From Candidatus Omnitrophota bacterium (GTDB lineage Bacteria > Omnitrophota > Gorgyraeia > B26-G9), in NCBI GenBank assembly GCA_022013205.1, contig JAKLQT010000065.1, forward strand, positions 1 to 7,009: a DNA stretch of 7,009 bases, given 5' to 3'. Positions 1 through 6,665 of the stretch are shown here, in pieces (position 1 is the first letter of the stretch; every line of letters starts with the position of its first letter). A program made the translations under genes and the position numbers. The notes beneath the pieces are model-generated. The model worked only from the letters and a program-made list of their open reading frames with translations. It ran no database searches and was not told the DNA's origin.

Positions 1-711
1 CCCGATTTATACAGGAACTTTTCGATTGTTTTTACATGGAACGACAAGTATGTTGACGGGCGTAAATTTATCAAAATACACTGGCCTCAAACACGCCAAT
101 TTCCGAGTGTGCCCAAAATTGCTTTTAGAGATCGGAAATTGCTGGTTAATATTTCTATGAACAAGTTCTTAAATCATCCGCGTGAATTGTATTCGGCGCG
201 GCGGGTATCTATAAGGTATTTTGAGCGCAACCAGCCGGACAACTTTGATCTTTATGGCGTTGGCTGGAATCGTCCAATGAATCTTTTGGAAAAAATGCTG
301 CCTTTTACACGGCAATTTTATTCATCTTATCGAGGGACTGTGCAAAATAAATGGGATGTCTTGCCGCGTTATCGGTTCAGCCTGTGTTATGAAAATATCC
401 GCGATGAAACGGGGTGGGTTACCGAAAAGATTTTTGATTGTATGCGCGCCGGATGTGTCCCTATATATTGGGGCGCTCCTAATATTACCGAATATGTGGA
501 TCCAGAGGCATTTATAGATCGTAGAAAATTTGAATCTGATTCGGAATTGGAAGTATTTTTGTTAAGTATAACAGAAAAGGAATATGAGCGTTTCCAGGAG
601 GCGATGCAGGATTACCTGAGAAGCGAACGATTTGCGAAATTCATGCCTCCAAAGTATGCGGATACGATTATTGGTGCGTTGGGACTTGATAAGAGCGGAG
701 GATATGTATGA
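1..711 (+). CDS. GT10 alpha-1,3-fucosyltransferase-like glycosyltransferase, 5' truncated by window edge
   Basis: The frame is open from base 1, so the N-terminal part lies outside the window and 236 residues are visible. A GTG at 109 lies inside the conserved domain and is not the start. Seen: FTWNDKYVDGRKFIKI near codons 11-26, an NHPRELY segment at about 172-192, and the diagnostic GT10 stretch at about 379-516 (SLCYEN, then WVTEKIFD, then PIYWGAPNI, then FIDRRKF). Family knowledge: GT10 enzymes transfer L-fucose from GDP-fucose, usually alpha-1,3 or 1,4 to a GlcNAc or Glc residue. The TEK Glu and Lys match the donor-binding pair known in Helicobacter pylori FutA. The aromatic residue before VTEK is Trp here and Tyr in FutA, as I recall it. 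The protein is probably cytosolic or peripheral to the inner membrane and decorates a surface glycan. It ends in an ATGA overlap with the next gene. The family call is secure; fucose as the actual donor sugar is inferred. Confidence 0.88.
   Translation, partial: PDLYRNFSIVFTWNDKYVDGRKFIKIHWPQTRQFPSVPKIAFRDRKLLVNISMNKFLNHPRELYSARRVSIRYFERNQPDNFDLYGVGWNRPMNLLEKMLPFTRQFYSSYRGTVQNKWDVLPRYRFSLCYENIRDETGWVTEKIFDCMRAGCVPIYWGAPNITEYVDPEAFIDRRKFESDSELEVFLLSITEKEYERFQEAMQDYLRSERFAKFMPPKYADTIIGALGLDKSGGYV
697..701 (+). promoter_or_regulatory. Ribosome binding site for the radical SAM gene
   Basis: GGAGG lies six bases before the ATG at 708, inside the last codons of the GT10 gene. It supports that start, and with the ATGA overlap it suggests that the two genes are translated in a coupled way. 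Confidence 0.8.
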
Positions 712-2114
712 AGAAAGTTCTATTGGTCAGCCCCCCCTTACAGTCTAACACCCAGGTTTGCTCAAAGGATAATTCCTATGGCCTTGGGTTATGTTATCTG
801 CATTCTGTGCTGGAAAGAGAAGGGTATATGCTAAGGACTTTCAGCTATAACAGCAGCGATCCGGTCGAAGCCCTTAAGGCAATTACTACTGAACTGCTTG
901 ATTTGAAACCGGATTTTTTTATGGTGCAAATCTTTACTATGAACAGAGTAGAAAGTTATCGCGTTTTAAAAAAAGCCAGAGAGCTTATGCCAAGGATGAA
1001 GATTATTGCAGGTGGAGTGCACGCCTCAATATATCCAGAGCAGCTGCTGAATAACTCCCTTGTTGATTATGTGGTAATAGGCGAAGGCGAAGCGACTATT
1101 GTGGAACTTTTAGAAACTTTATCTGAGGGAAGGGATCCATCTGGCGTAAAGGGGATCGCCTATAAAAAGAATGGGCATGTAGTTACTACAGCGGAACGGC
1201 CTCTTATTGAAGATCTGGATTCACTCCCTTTCCCAAAACATGAACTTTTTATTACGCCGGAAAGAGAAATGGCCTGTATTCTTACCACTCGTGGGTGCCC
1301 GTTCAAGTGCAGTTTTTGCTGCCTGCATACTATTTCTAAACGTAAGTTCAGGAAACGTTCAGCAAAAAACGTGGTGGATGAGGTAGAGTATATTGTAAAC
1401 ACATTCAAGAACATAAAGATTATTCAGATAGCCGATGATACCTTTACCCTTGATCTGCGGATGGCTATGGATTTCTGCAGGGAGATAATAAGACGAAAAA
1501 TAAAGGTTCAGTTCCTGTGCTCTGCGCGGATAAAGCCTGCGAGTGTGGAATTATTTAAACTTATGGAAGATGCCGGTTTTAAATCTATAGGTTTTGGCCT
1601 TGAGACCGGCAGTGCAAAATTGCTTAAAAGTATACATAAGAGCATAACCAGAGAAGATGTTATAGAGACTTTTAAGATGCTCAAAGGCATAAATATAAGC
1701 ATACATACTTATCTTATGGTAGGCTTTCCTGGAGAAAATAAAGAGACGGTAGCTGAAACTATAGATTTGATAAAAAGACTCCAGAAGATAAAATATTTTG
1801 AATTTGCGGGAGTTGCGCGTTTGTGGGTTTATCCTAATACCGAGGTTTATGAGCATCTGCGCGGCGCAGGCAGAATAGATGATAGTTTCTGGCTGACTGA
1901 TAAAGATGTGCCTTTTTTTACATTGGAGCATACAGAGAGGGAATTAGAAAGAATGGTTACTGATATTGCTATGTCCTGTATGCCAGGAAGGCAGTGGGGC
2001 AAGCGCTTGTTGAATGAGTTTTTACATCCTCTTTTGTTTGCTAAAAAGTTTATTCCACGTCTCAAAAAACTAAAAAACTGGGTTATTCCAGATTATCAAG
2101 AGGAGAATTTATAA
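708..2114 (+). CDS. Cobalamin-binding-domain radical SAM protein of unknown substrate
   Basis: The protein has 468 residues and two domains. Residues about 1-140 look like the Rossmann-type B12-binding domain common in this family: SPPL near the start, AGGVHAS at 101-107 and GEGE at 125-128. The DxHxxG cobalamin-ligand motif is not seen, which is usual for this radical SAM subgroup. Residues about 185-400 are the radical SAM barrel, with the iron-sulfur cluster motif CPFKCSFC (C197, C201, C204, followed by C205), ADDTF at 242-246, GLETGS at 297-302 and MVGFPGE at 337-343. The basic C-terminal tail (about 400-468) has no recognised domain. Family knowledge: relatives perform radical methylations, ring formation, epimerisation or other hard C-H chemistry. 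Its place between glycosyltransferase genes suggests a modification of a sugar or lipid-linked glycan, which is inference. The start is set by GGAGG at 697-701. Sampled lines are about 36% G+C. Confidence 0.9.
   Translation: MKKVLLVSPPLQSNTQVCSKDNSYGLGLCYLHSVLEREGYMLRTFSYNSSDPVEALKAITTELLDLKPDFFMVQIFTMNRVESYRVLKKARELMPRMKIIAGGVHASIYPEQLLNNSLVDYVVIGEGEATIVELLETLSEGRDPSGVKGIAYKKNGHVVTTAERPLIEDLDSLPFPKHELFITPEREMACILTTRGCPFKCSFCCLHTISKRKFRKRSAKNVVDEVEYIVNTFKNIKIIQIADDTFTLDLRMAMDFCREIIRRKIKVQFLCSARIKPASVELFKLMEDAGFKSIGFGLETGSAKLLKSIHKSITREDVIETFKMLKGINISIHTYLMVGFPGENKETVAETIDLIKRLQKIKYFEFAGVARLWVYPNTEVYEHLRGAGRIDDSFWLTDKDVPFFTLEHTERELERMVTDIAMSCMPGRQWGKRLLNEFLHPLLFAKKFIPRLKKLKNWVIPDYQEENL
2099..2105 (+). 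promoter_or_regulatory. Strong ribosome binding site serving only an eight-codon frame
   Basis: AGAGGAG lies nine bases before an ATG at 2115, which directly follows the TAA of the radical SAM gene. It is one of the best Shine-Dalgarno sites in the window, yet the frame it serves stops after eight codons (TGA 2139-2141). This suggests that a real gene once started here. Confidence 0.55.
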
Positions 2115-2221
2115 ATGAAGCTTGCGATGGAGTTACTGTGAGTCGTTTTCAACTAATGGTCGAGGAGAAGCTGAAAAACAAAATTGGCAAATATTCCGCG
2201 AAAGTTTTTGTGTTCAATTAA
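2115..2221 (+). pseudogene. Possible remnant of a deleted gene
   Basis: Two pieces can be read. The first starts at ATG 2115 behind a good ribosome binding site and encodes MKLAMELL, then stops. The second lies in another frame and is open from 2045 to the TAA at 2219-2221. From a GTG at 2138 it encodes 27 residues ending KIGKYSAKVFVFN, with a plausible helix-then-strand pattern like the C-terminal end of a larger protein. A start and a tail separated by a frame change are what an internal deletion would leave. I cannot name the parent family. The alternative is a non-coding spacer with chance frames, and 27 codons is short enough for that. Confidence 0.3.
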
Positions 2222-2238
2222 TAAGGAAATGGGAGAGA

Positions 2239-2299
2239 GGACTTTAGGGTGAGAGACATTATTTGTTCTTGCTCAAGGTAATGAAAGTAAATAAAGTCC
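2239..2299. repeat. 8-bp perfect inverted repeat with a 45-base spacer
   Basis: GGACTTTA at 2239-2246 is the exact reverse complement of TAAAGTCC at 2292-2299, and TTTTTCTTT follows at 2303-2311. The loop is too long for a classical Rho-independent terminator. It could form a long-range stem in the mRNA leader, or mark the edges of a small lost element. A repeat of this size in a spacer of this length can easily arise by chance. Confidence 0.35.
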
Positions 2300-2314
2300 A
2301 GGTTTTTCTTTAAA

Positions 2315-2321
2315 AAAGGTG
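2315..2321 (+). promoter_or_regulatory. Ribosome binding site for the first GT4 gene
   Basis: AAAGGTG lies seven bases before the ATG at 2329. It supports this start, which also begins directly with the beta-strand MKVAIINI expected at a GT-B N-terminus. Confidence 0.6.
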
Positions 2322-2328
2322 CAATAGT

Positions 2329-3471
2329 ATGAAAGTTGCTATTATAAATATTACTAATGGCGGTATAAGCGGCGGCTACAAAAAATATCTTTTGAATATT
2401 ATTCCACGCTTAGCAGTAAACAGTGATATTAAATCCTTATTATGCATATCCCCAAACTCTTTGCATGTTGATACCTGGTTTAAATCGATCCCCAATGTCG
2501 AATTTCTAAATTGTTCTCCGCATGATTTTATTCAGTATGGATTAGGAAGGACGTTAAGGGAAAAATTAAAACAATTTTCACCGGATTTAATTTTTGTTCC
2601 GGTTGCGCGGAGTTTTAGTTTTGAAAGGGTGACTACTTTAAATATGATGCAGAATATATTTCCGTTTTTGCGCAAGAAAGTTCAGGGCTTATCTTTTAGA
2701 GATAGGATAGTTTTTGCTCTGCAATATTTCGAATCAATAAGGGCTTTTAAACAGGCTAAACGAATAATTGTTACTTCAAATTTTGCTAGAGATTATTTAA
2801 TAAATAATCTAGATATTCCTTCAGAAAAAATTTCATTGATATACTTTGGTAAAGATTCATATGTTCAAAATGATACCAGGCCGAACAGCATCCCTTTTGG
2901 TTTGGAGAAAAAGTTTTTGTTTACAGCTGGTTCTCTGGAATCATACCGCGGGATAGAAGACATCATTGAAGCAGCGAGATTTTTAAGGAATGATTTCCCT
3001 GATTTAAAGATTGTCATTGCCGGTAAAGCAAGACCAGCAATGCGAAGATATCATAAGAAACTTCTAAGATTGTGTGAGTCCTACAGCTTGTCTGTTAATA
3101 TTATTTGGGTGGGGCAATTGAGTCAGGCTGAGATTGCCTGGTGTTATCAGAATTGCGCAGTGTTTATAATAACTACTCGCATGGAAACTTTTGGAATGAT
3201 AGCGCTTGAGGCAATGACTAACGGTTGTTTGTGCATTGCGGCGGATAATCCTCCATTACCGGAGATTTTCTTAGATTCTGCGTATTACTATCCTCCTAAG
3301 GATTATCGTGCTTTGGCAGATGTAATTATTAGAGTTTTGGCTTTGGATAATGAAGCAAAGTTAGAAATGAAGAATAAGGCTAAAATCCGAGCTGAATATT
3401 TTACGTGGGATAAAGCTGCAGATGGTTTGATCAAGGAATTTAAAGCAGTTATAGAGGTTAGAAAAAAATAG
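2329..3471 (+). CDS. GT4 family glycosyltransferase (GT-B fold)
   Basis: The protein has 380 residues, normal for GT4. The N-terminal acceptor-side domain opens with MKVAIINI and a glycine-rich loop, GGISGGYKKY (11-20). The C-terminal donor domain begins near residue 195 (FLFTAGSLESYRGIEDIIEAA, 196-216) and includes VIAGKAR (229-235), WVGQLS (260-265) and the retaining-enzyme E-x7-E motif, E286 and E294, in METFGMIALEAM. Family knowledge: such enzymes transfer a sugar from a nucleotide donor with retention, here probably on a lipid-linked glycan at the cytoplasmic face of the inner membrane. Donor and acceptor cannot be read from the sequence. It opens the run that continues into the WbuB-like gene after a single-base gap. 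Sampled lines are only about 33% G+C against about 44% in the FnlA-type gene downstream, a mild sign of different origin. Confidence 0.9.
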   Translation: MKVAIINITNGGISGGYKKYLLNIIPRLAVNSDIKSLLCISPNSLHVDTWFKSIPNVEFLNCSPHDFIQYGLGRTLREKLKQFSPDLIFVPVARSFSFERVTTLNMMQNIFPFLRKKVQGLSFRDRIVFALQYFESIRAFKQAKRIIVTSNFARDYLINNLDIPSEKISLIYFGKDSYVQNDTRPNSIPFGLEKKFLFTAGSLESYRGIEDIIEAARFLRNDFPDLKIVIAGKARPAMRRYHKKLLRLCESYSLSVNIIWVGQLSQAEIAWCYQNCAVFIITTRMETFGMIALEAMTNGCLCIAADNPPLPEIFLDSAYYYPPKDYRALADVIIRVLALDNEAKLEMKNKAKIRAEYFTWDKAADGLIKEFKAVIEVRKK

Positions 3472-3472
3472 A

Positions 3473-4702
3473 ATGAAAATTTTAGTAGTAACGCAGTATT
3501 TCTGGCCGGAAAATTTCAGGATTAATGATTTAACCGCCGGCTTAGTTGAAAAAGGGCACGCGGTTACGGTTTTAACCGGTATTCCTAATTATCCCGGAGG
3601 GGAATTTTTCCCGGGTTACGGCATGTCCAAGAATATGAGGCAGGAGTATCAGGGCGCAAAAATTATCCGCGTGCCGTTAATTCCAAGGGGGAATAGCGGA
3701 AAATTGCGGCTTGTATTTAATTATTTCTCGTTTGTTTTTTTTGCAAGTATTCTGGCTCCTTTTGTTTGCAGAGAAAAATATGATCTGATATTTGTCTGTC
3801 AGCTTTCACCTGTAACAGTAGTCCTTCCTGCGATATTATTAAAAAAACTAAAAGCAGTACCAATAATACTGTGGGTGCAGGATCTCTGGCCGGAAAGTCT
3901 CTCTGCTACGGGAGCGGTCAACTCTCCGTTCTTGTTGAAGTTAGTAGAAAAACTGGTTCATTTTATATACCATAAATGTGATTTAATCCTTGTGCAGTCA
4001 AAGGCATTTATTCCCTTAATCAGAAAATTTGGTGTAAAAGCTAACCGGATTTCGTATCTTCCCAACAACACAGAAATTTTTTACCGTCCGGTTGAGGTGG
4101 AAAAAGATGCGCCTGAACGTAAAAAAATACCTCAAGGCTTTATTGTCATGTTTGCCGGCAATATCGGAGCAGCACAGGATTTTTCTACAATTATCTCTGC
4201 CGCGGAAAAATTAAATAATTATCCGGATATCTATTGGGTAATTCTAGGTGATGGGAGAAGGCGTCAATGGGCGCAAGACGAGGTAGCAGCGCGTAATTTG
4301 GAAGACCAATTTATATTTTTAGGCAGGCATCCCCCGGAACAGATGCCGCGCTATTTCGCTTTAGCAGATGTTTTGCTAGTTACTCTTAGCAATGAGGAAA
4401 TTTTCAAGCTTACTGTACCGGCTAAAGTTCAATCGTATTTAGCATGTGCTAAGCCGATCATTGCCTCATTGGCTGGGGAAGGCGCAAGGATTATTGAAGA
4501 AGCAGGAGCAGGATTTTCCTGCCGGCCGGAATATCCTGAGTCTCTTGCCCAATTGGTTTTAAAGGTGTATAGTATGTTGGATAGCGAGCGATGCGGGATG
4601 GGACGAAAGGGACGAGAGTATTTTGAAAAGAATTTTGAACGGTATAAGCTTTTAGATCAGCTGAACGAAAGAATTGCCCGCTTAAAAGGAGCAAAAAAAT
4701 AA
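3473..4702 (+). CDS. wbuB: WbuB-like glycosyltransferase (probable L-aminosugar transferase)
   Basis: The protein has 409 residues with the typical WbuB/WcaI-type start, TQYFWPENFRINDL (7-20), followed by LTGIPNYPGG (34-43). Further family marks are WVQDLWPESL (134-143), FAGNIGAAQD (227-236), GDGRRR (259-264) and TVPAKVQSYLACAKPI (314-329). The last takes the place of a classic E-x7-E, which I do not see. Hydrophobic stretches at about 81-98 and 105-123 could help membrane docking. Family knowledge: WbuB in Escherichia coli O26 is assigned as the L-fucosamine transferase and sits beside fnlABC. Here the gene abuts a UDP-L-aminosugar module, so it probably transfers that module's product to a lipid-linked glycan. 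The best ribosome binding site, AGAGGT at 3453-3458, is rather far from the ATG, so translation may depend on coupling with the gene before it. The stop codon shares a base with the next start (TAATG). Confidence 0.85.
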   Translation: MKILVVTQYFWPENFRINDLTAGLVEKGHAVTVLTGIPNYPGGEFFPGYGMSKNMRQEYQGAKIIRVPLIPRGNSGKLRLVFNYFSFVFFASILAPFVCREKYDLIFVCQLSPVTVVLPAILLKKLKAVPIILWVQDLWPESLSATGAVNSPFLLKLVEKLVHFIYHKCDLILVQSKAFIPLIRKFGVKANRISYLPNNTEIFYRPVEVEKDAPERKKIPQGFIVMFAGNIGAAQDFSTIISAAEKLNNYPDIYWVILGDGRRRQWAQDEVAARNLEDQFIFLGRHPPEQMPRYFALADVLLVTLSNEEIFKLTVPAKVQSYLACAKPIIASLAGEGARIIEEAGAGFSCRPEYPESLAQLVLKVYSMLDSERCGMGRKGREYFEKNFERYKLLDQLNERIARLKGAKK

Positions 4703-5574
4703 TGCGCGTACTGATTTTTGGCGGAAGCGGGATGCTCGGGCATAAATTATGGCAGTATCTATCCGTGCGGTTTCCGGAAATATTTGTAGTAATAAGGCAG
4801 AGCCGCCGGGCCTATAAAGCGTTTAAACTGTTTGAAGACCCGGAACACGTCGTCGATACTGTCGACGCTTTTGATTTCTCCGTAGTTGAACGTGTGCTGG
4901 GTAAAATACGTCCGGATGTTATCCTTAATTGTATCGGCATTACCAAACGCCATGAAATGGAAAATGATTCGATAGCGAGCATTACCCTGAATTCGCTTTT
5001 TCCTCATAAGTTAGTGAAATGGGGACATGATAATAACGCGAAAGTGATTAGTTTTAGTACGGATTGTGTTTTTGATGGAAAAGCCGGTAATTACACGGAA
5101 AAAAGCCTGCCTTGCGCTGAAGATATGTATGGAAAAACAAAAGCATTGGGAGAACTTAAGGTTGGTAACGTGCTGACATTACGTTCGTCTTTTATCGGCC
5201 CGGAGTTGTCGCATGGTTCAGAGCTTCTAGAGTGGTTTCTTGCGCAGACGGGTACTGTTAAGGGCTTCAGAAATGCTGTTTATTCCGGCCTGACTACTTT
5301 GGAGTTGTGCAGAGTAGTGGAAAAGATTATTTTTGATTACCCTGAAGCAAAAGGGCTTTATCAGGTATCAAGCGATCCAATTACAAAATTTGATTTATTA
5401 TCGTTGATCAAGAAAAAAATGGGCCTTAGTATTGAGATTATTCCGGAAGATAATTTTTATTGTAACCGCAGCTTGGACTCATCTAGATTCCGCGAGGAGT
5501 TTAATTATGCTCCGCCATCATGGGAAACCATGATTGATGAACTGGCTGCAGAGTTGAAAGGAAAAAAACGATGA
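4702..5574 (+). CDS. RmlD-type NAD(P)H-dependent 4-keto-sugar reductase (SDR)
   Basis: The protein has 290 residues, the usual RmlD length. The Rossmann motif GGSGMLG is at 7-13, LNCIG at 75-79, STDCVFDG at 119-126 and the SDR catalytic pair at Y143 and K147 (YGKTK). Automated annotation would probably say dTDP-4-dehydrorhamnose reductase, but no rmlA, rmlB or rmlC is visible. Instead the gene overlaps an FnlA-type dehydratase and precedes a UDP-sugar 2-epimerase. FnlB/WbjC/Cap5F reductases of UDP-L-FucNAc synthesis are longer, with a C-terminal cupin domain that is absent here. The better functional model is Vibrio cholerae O37 WbvR, which reduces the 4-keto intermediate to UDP-L-rhamnosamine on the way to UDP-L-QuiNAc. 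The start follows AAAAGGAG at 4684-4691, and the end overlaps the next gene by four bases. The fold is secure; the substrate is inferred from context. Confidence 0.85.
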   Translation: MRVLIFGGSGMLGHKLWQYLSVRFPEIFVVIRQSRRAYKAFKLFEDPEHVVDTVDAFDFSVVERVLGKIRPDVILNCIGITKRHEMENDSIASITLNSLFPHKLVKWGHDNNAKVISFSTDCVFDGKAGNYTEKSLPCAEDMYGKTKALGELKVGNVLTLRSSFIGPELSHGSELLEWFLAQTGTVKGFRNAVYSGLTTLELCRVVEKIIFDYPEAKGLYQVSSDPITKFDLLSLIKKKMGLSIEIIPEDNFYCNRSLDSSRFREEFNYAPPSWETMIDELAAELKGKKR

Positions 5575-6638
5575 TTTTTAAAGGAAAAACTATTCTAGTA
5601 ATTGGCGGCACCGGCTCTTTAGGTAAGGTTTTTGTTAAAAGGGTATTAAGTGGAAAACTGGGAACTCCGAAAAAGATAATCGTTATGTCCCGCGATGAAG
5701 CAAAGCAGCATGATATGCGGATGTCCTATCTGCATAAATTGGTTGCGACTGATGAGGTTATTTATAATAACTTTAAGAATGCTCTGGAGTTTCGTATCGG
5801 AGATGTTCGTAATTACGCGGATGTTTGTTCCGCGGTAAAAAACGTGGATATTGTTGTTCAGGCGGCGGCGTTAAAGCAGGTTCCGACATGCGAGTATTTT
5901 CCCACACAGGCAGTTTTAACAAATTGTATGGGTGCTTCCAATATAGTGCGCGCTATCGAAGAGAATAGTTATTCTGTTGATACAGTTATTGGCGTTAGTA
6001 CTGATAAGGCATGTAAGCCTGTAAATGTTATGGGAATGACCAAGGCTATCCAGGAAAGAATCTTTATCGCGGCGAATATCCTAAATCCAGAAACCCGTTT
6101 TATTTGTGTGCGTTATGGTAATGTTCTGGCTTCGCGCGGTTCGGTTATCCCTCTTTTCCATGAACAAATTAAAAATGGCGGTCCGGTAACGGTAACGGTT
6201 CCGGAAATGACACGGTTTTTATTAAGCCTGAATCAGGCGGTAGAAACGTTGTTTGCGGCATTACGTTTTGCGAAGCGGGGAGAAACATATGTGCCTAAGG
6301 TTCCTGCGGCAACTGTTATTAATGTCGCAAAGGCGTTGATTGGTAAAAGAAAGATTGAGATAAAGATTACCGGGATCAGGCCCGCGGAAAAAATGCATGA
6401 GATAATGGTTTCGGAAGAAGAGGCAACACGTTGTGTTCGGCGTGGAAATTATTATGCTATTTTACCGATGCTGCCTGAATTGCGAAAGCTAAGTAAACAA
6501 GAACCTCCCGCTTTGAAAAAAGAGTTTAGCTCTGAGGATACGGCGCTTGATTTTAGCCAAACCGTGGCCTTATTAAAGAAACATAAGATAATGATTGAGG
6601 ATATTGATCTGTCACAGGGTGAAGAATTGCTCCGTTAG
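5571..6638 (+). CDS. fnlA: UDP-GlcNAc 4,6-dehydratase/5-epimerase (FnlA/WbjB/Cap5E type)
   Basis: The protein has 355 residues and acts first in UDP-L-FucNAc or UDP-L-QuiNAc synthesis: it removes water from UDP-GlcNAc and epimerises C-5 (and C-3) to give a 4-keto-6-deoxy-L-hexosamine, in the cytosol. Seen: GGTGSLG (12-18) for NAD(P) binding, GDVRNYADV (77-85), VQAAALKQVP (96-105), STDKACKPVNVMGMTK (143-158), RYGNVLASRGSVIP (181-194), MTRFLLS (213-219) and IRPAEKMHEIMVSEEE (269-284). The SDR catalytic Tyr is Met (M154, with K158), which is normal for the FlaA1/CapE group and not a defect. PseB-type relatives of the same superfamily are possible, but the neighbouring RmlD-type reductase and WecB-like epimerase favour the FnlA role. 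AAGGA at 5558-5562 precedes the start, which overlaps the previous stop (ATGA). Confidence 0.92.
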   Translation: MIFKGKTILVIGGTGSLGKVFVKRVLSGKLGTPKKIIVMSRDEAKQHDMRMSYLHKLVATDEVIYNNFKNALEFRIGDVRNYADVCSAVKNVDIVVQAAALKQVPTCEYFPTQAVLTNCMGASNIVRAIEENSYSVDTVIGVSTDKACKPVNVMGMTKAIQERIFIAANILNPETRFICVRYGNVLASRGSVIPLFHEQIKNGGPVTVTVPEMTRFLLSLNQAVETLFAALRFAKRGETYVPKVPAATVINVAKALIGKRKIEIKITGIRPAEKMHEIMVSEEEATRCVRRGNYYAILPMLPELRKLSKQEPPALKKEFSSEDTALDFSQTVALLKKHKIMIEDIDLSQGEELLR

Positions 6639-6651
6639 CGTATTTTTGTAA

Positions 6652-6658
6652 GAAAGGA
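6652..6658 (+). promoter_or_regulatory. Ribosome binding site for the 2-epimerase gene
   Basis: GAAAGGA lies seven bases before the ATG at 6666, in a 27-base gap after the FnlA-type gene. It fixes the start of the truncated epimerase gene, whose second Met (codon 4) is inside the first beta-strand. Confidence 0.75.
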
Positions 6659-6665
6659 TAAATCT

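Larger units (their letters stand above)
2222..2328 (+). other. Non-coding spacer upstream of the first GT4 gene
   Basis: With the possible remnant before it, this makes up the only sizeable gap in the window (214 bases in all). The spacer holds an 8-bp inverted repeat and a T-rich run at 2303-2311. I see no convincing sigma70-type pair; TTGTTC at 2263 has no good -10 box at proper spacing. A promoter for the downstream genes could sit here, but the sequence does not show one clearly. Confidence 0.5.

Noticed and set aside
109..711. A complete 200-codon gene starting at GTG 109
   Set aside because: The frame is open to base 1 and the upstream codons encode conserved GT10 sequence (FTWNDKYVDGRKF), so the GTG is internal and the gene is truncated by the window edge.
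1551..1931. A 126-codon open frame on the - strand
   Set aside because: It lies wholly within the conserved radical SAM gene, has no family-like motifs and no clear ribosome binding site.
2263..2293. A sigma70-like promoter (TTGTTC with TAAATA)
   Set aside because: The -10 candidate matches the consensus at only three of six positions, too weak to claim.
2281..2313. A ten-codon leader frame (ATG 2281, stop TAA at 2311-2313) upstream of the GT4 gene
   Set aside because: Its AAGG is only two bases from the ATG and the peptide has no attenuator-like codon run; it is most likely chance.
5721..6040. Missing catalytic Tyr in the FnlA-type enzyme as a sign of inactivation
   Set aside because: Met in that place, with Lys four residues on, is the normal state of the FlaA1/CapE group.
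6182..6204. Short tandem repeat ggtaac-ggtaac-ggt
   Set aside because: It simply encodes a PVTVTVP beta-strand in the FnlA-type protein and has only two copies.
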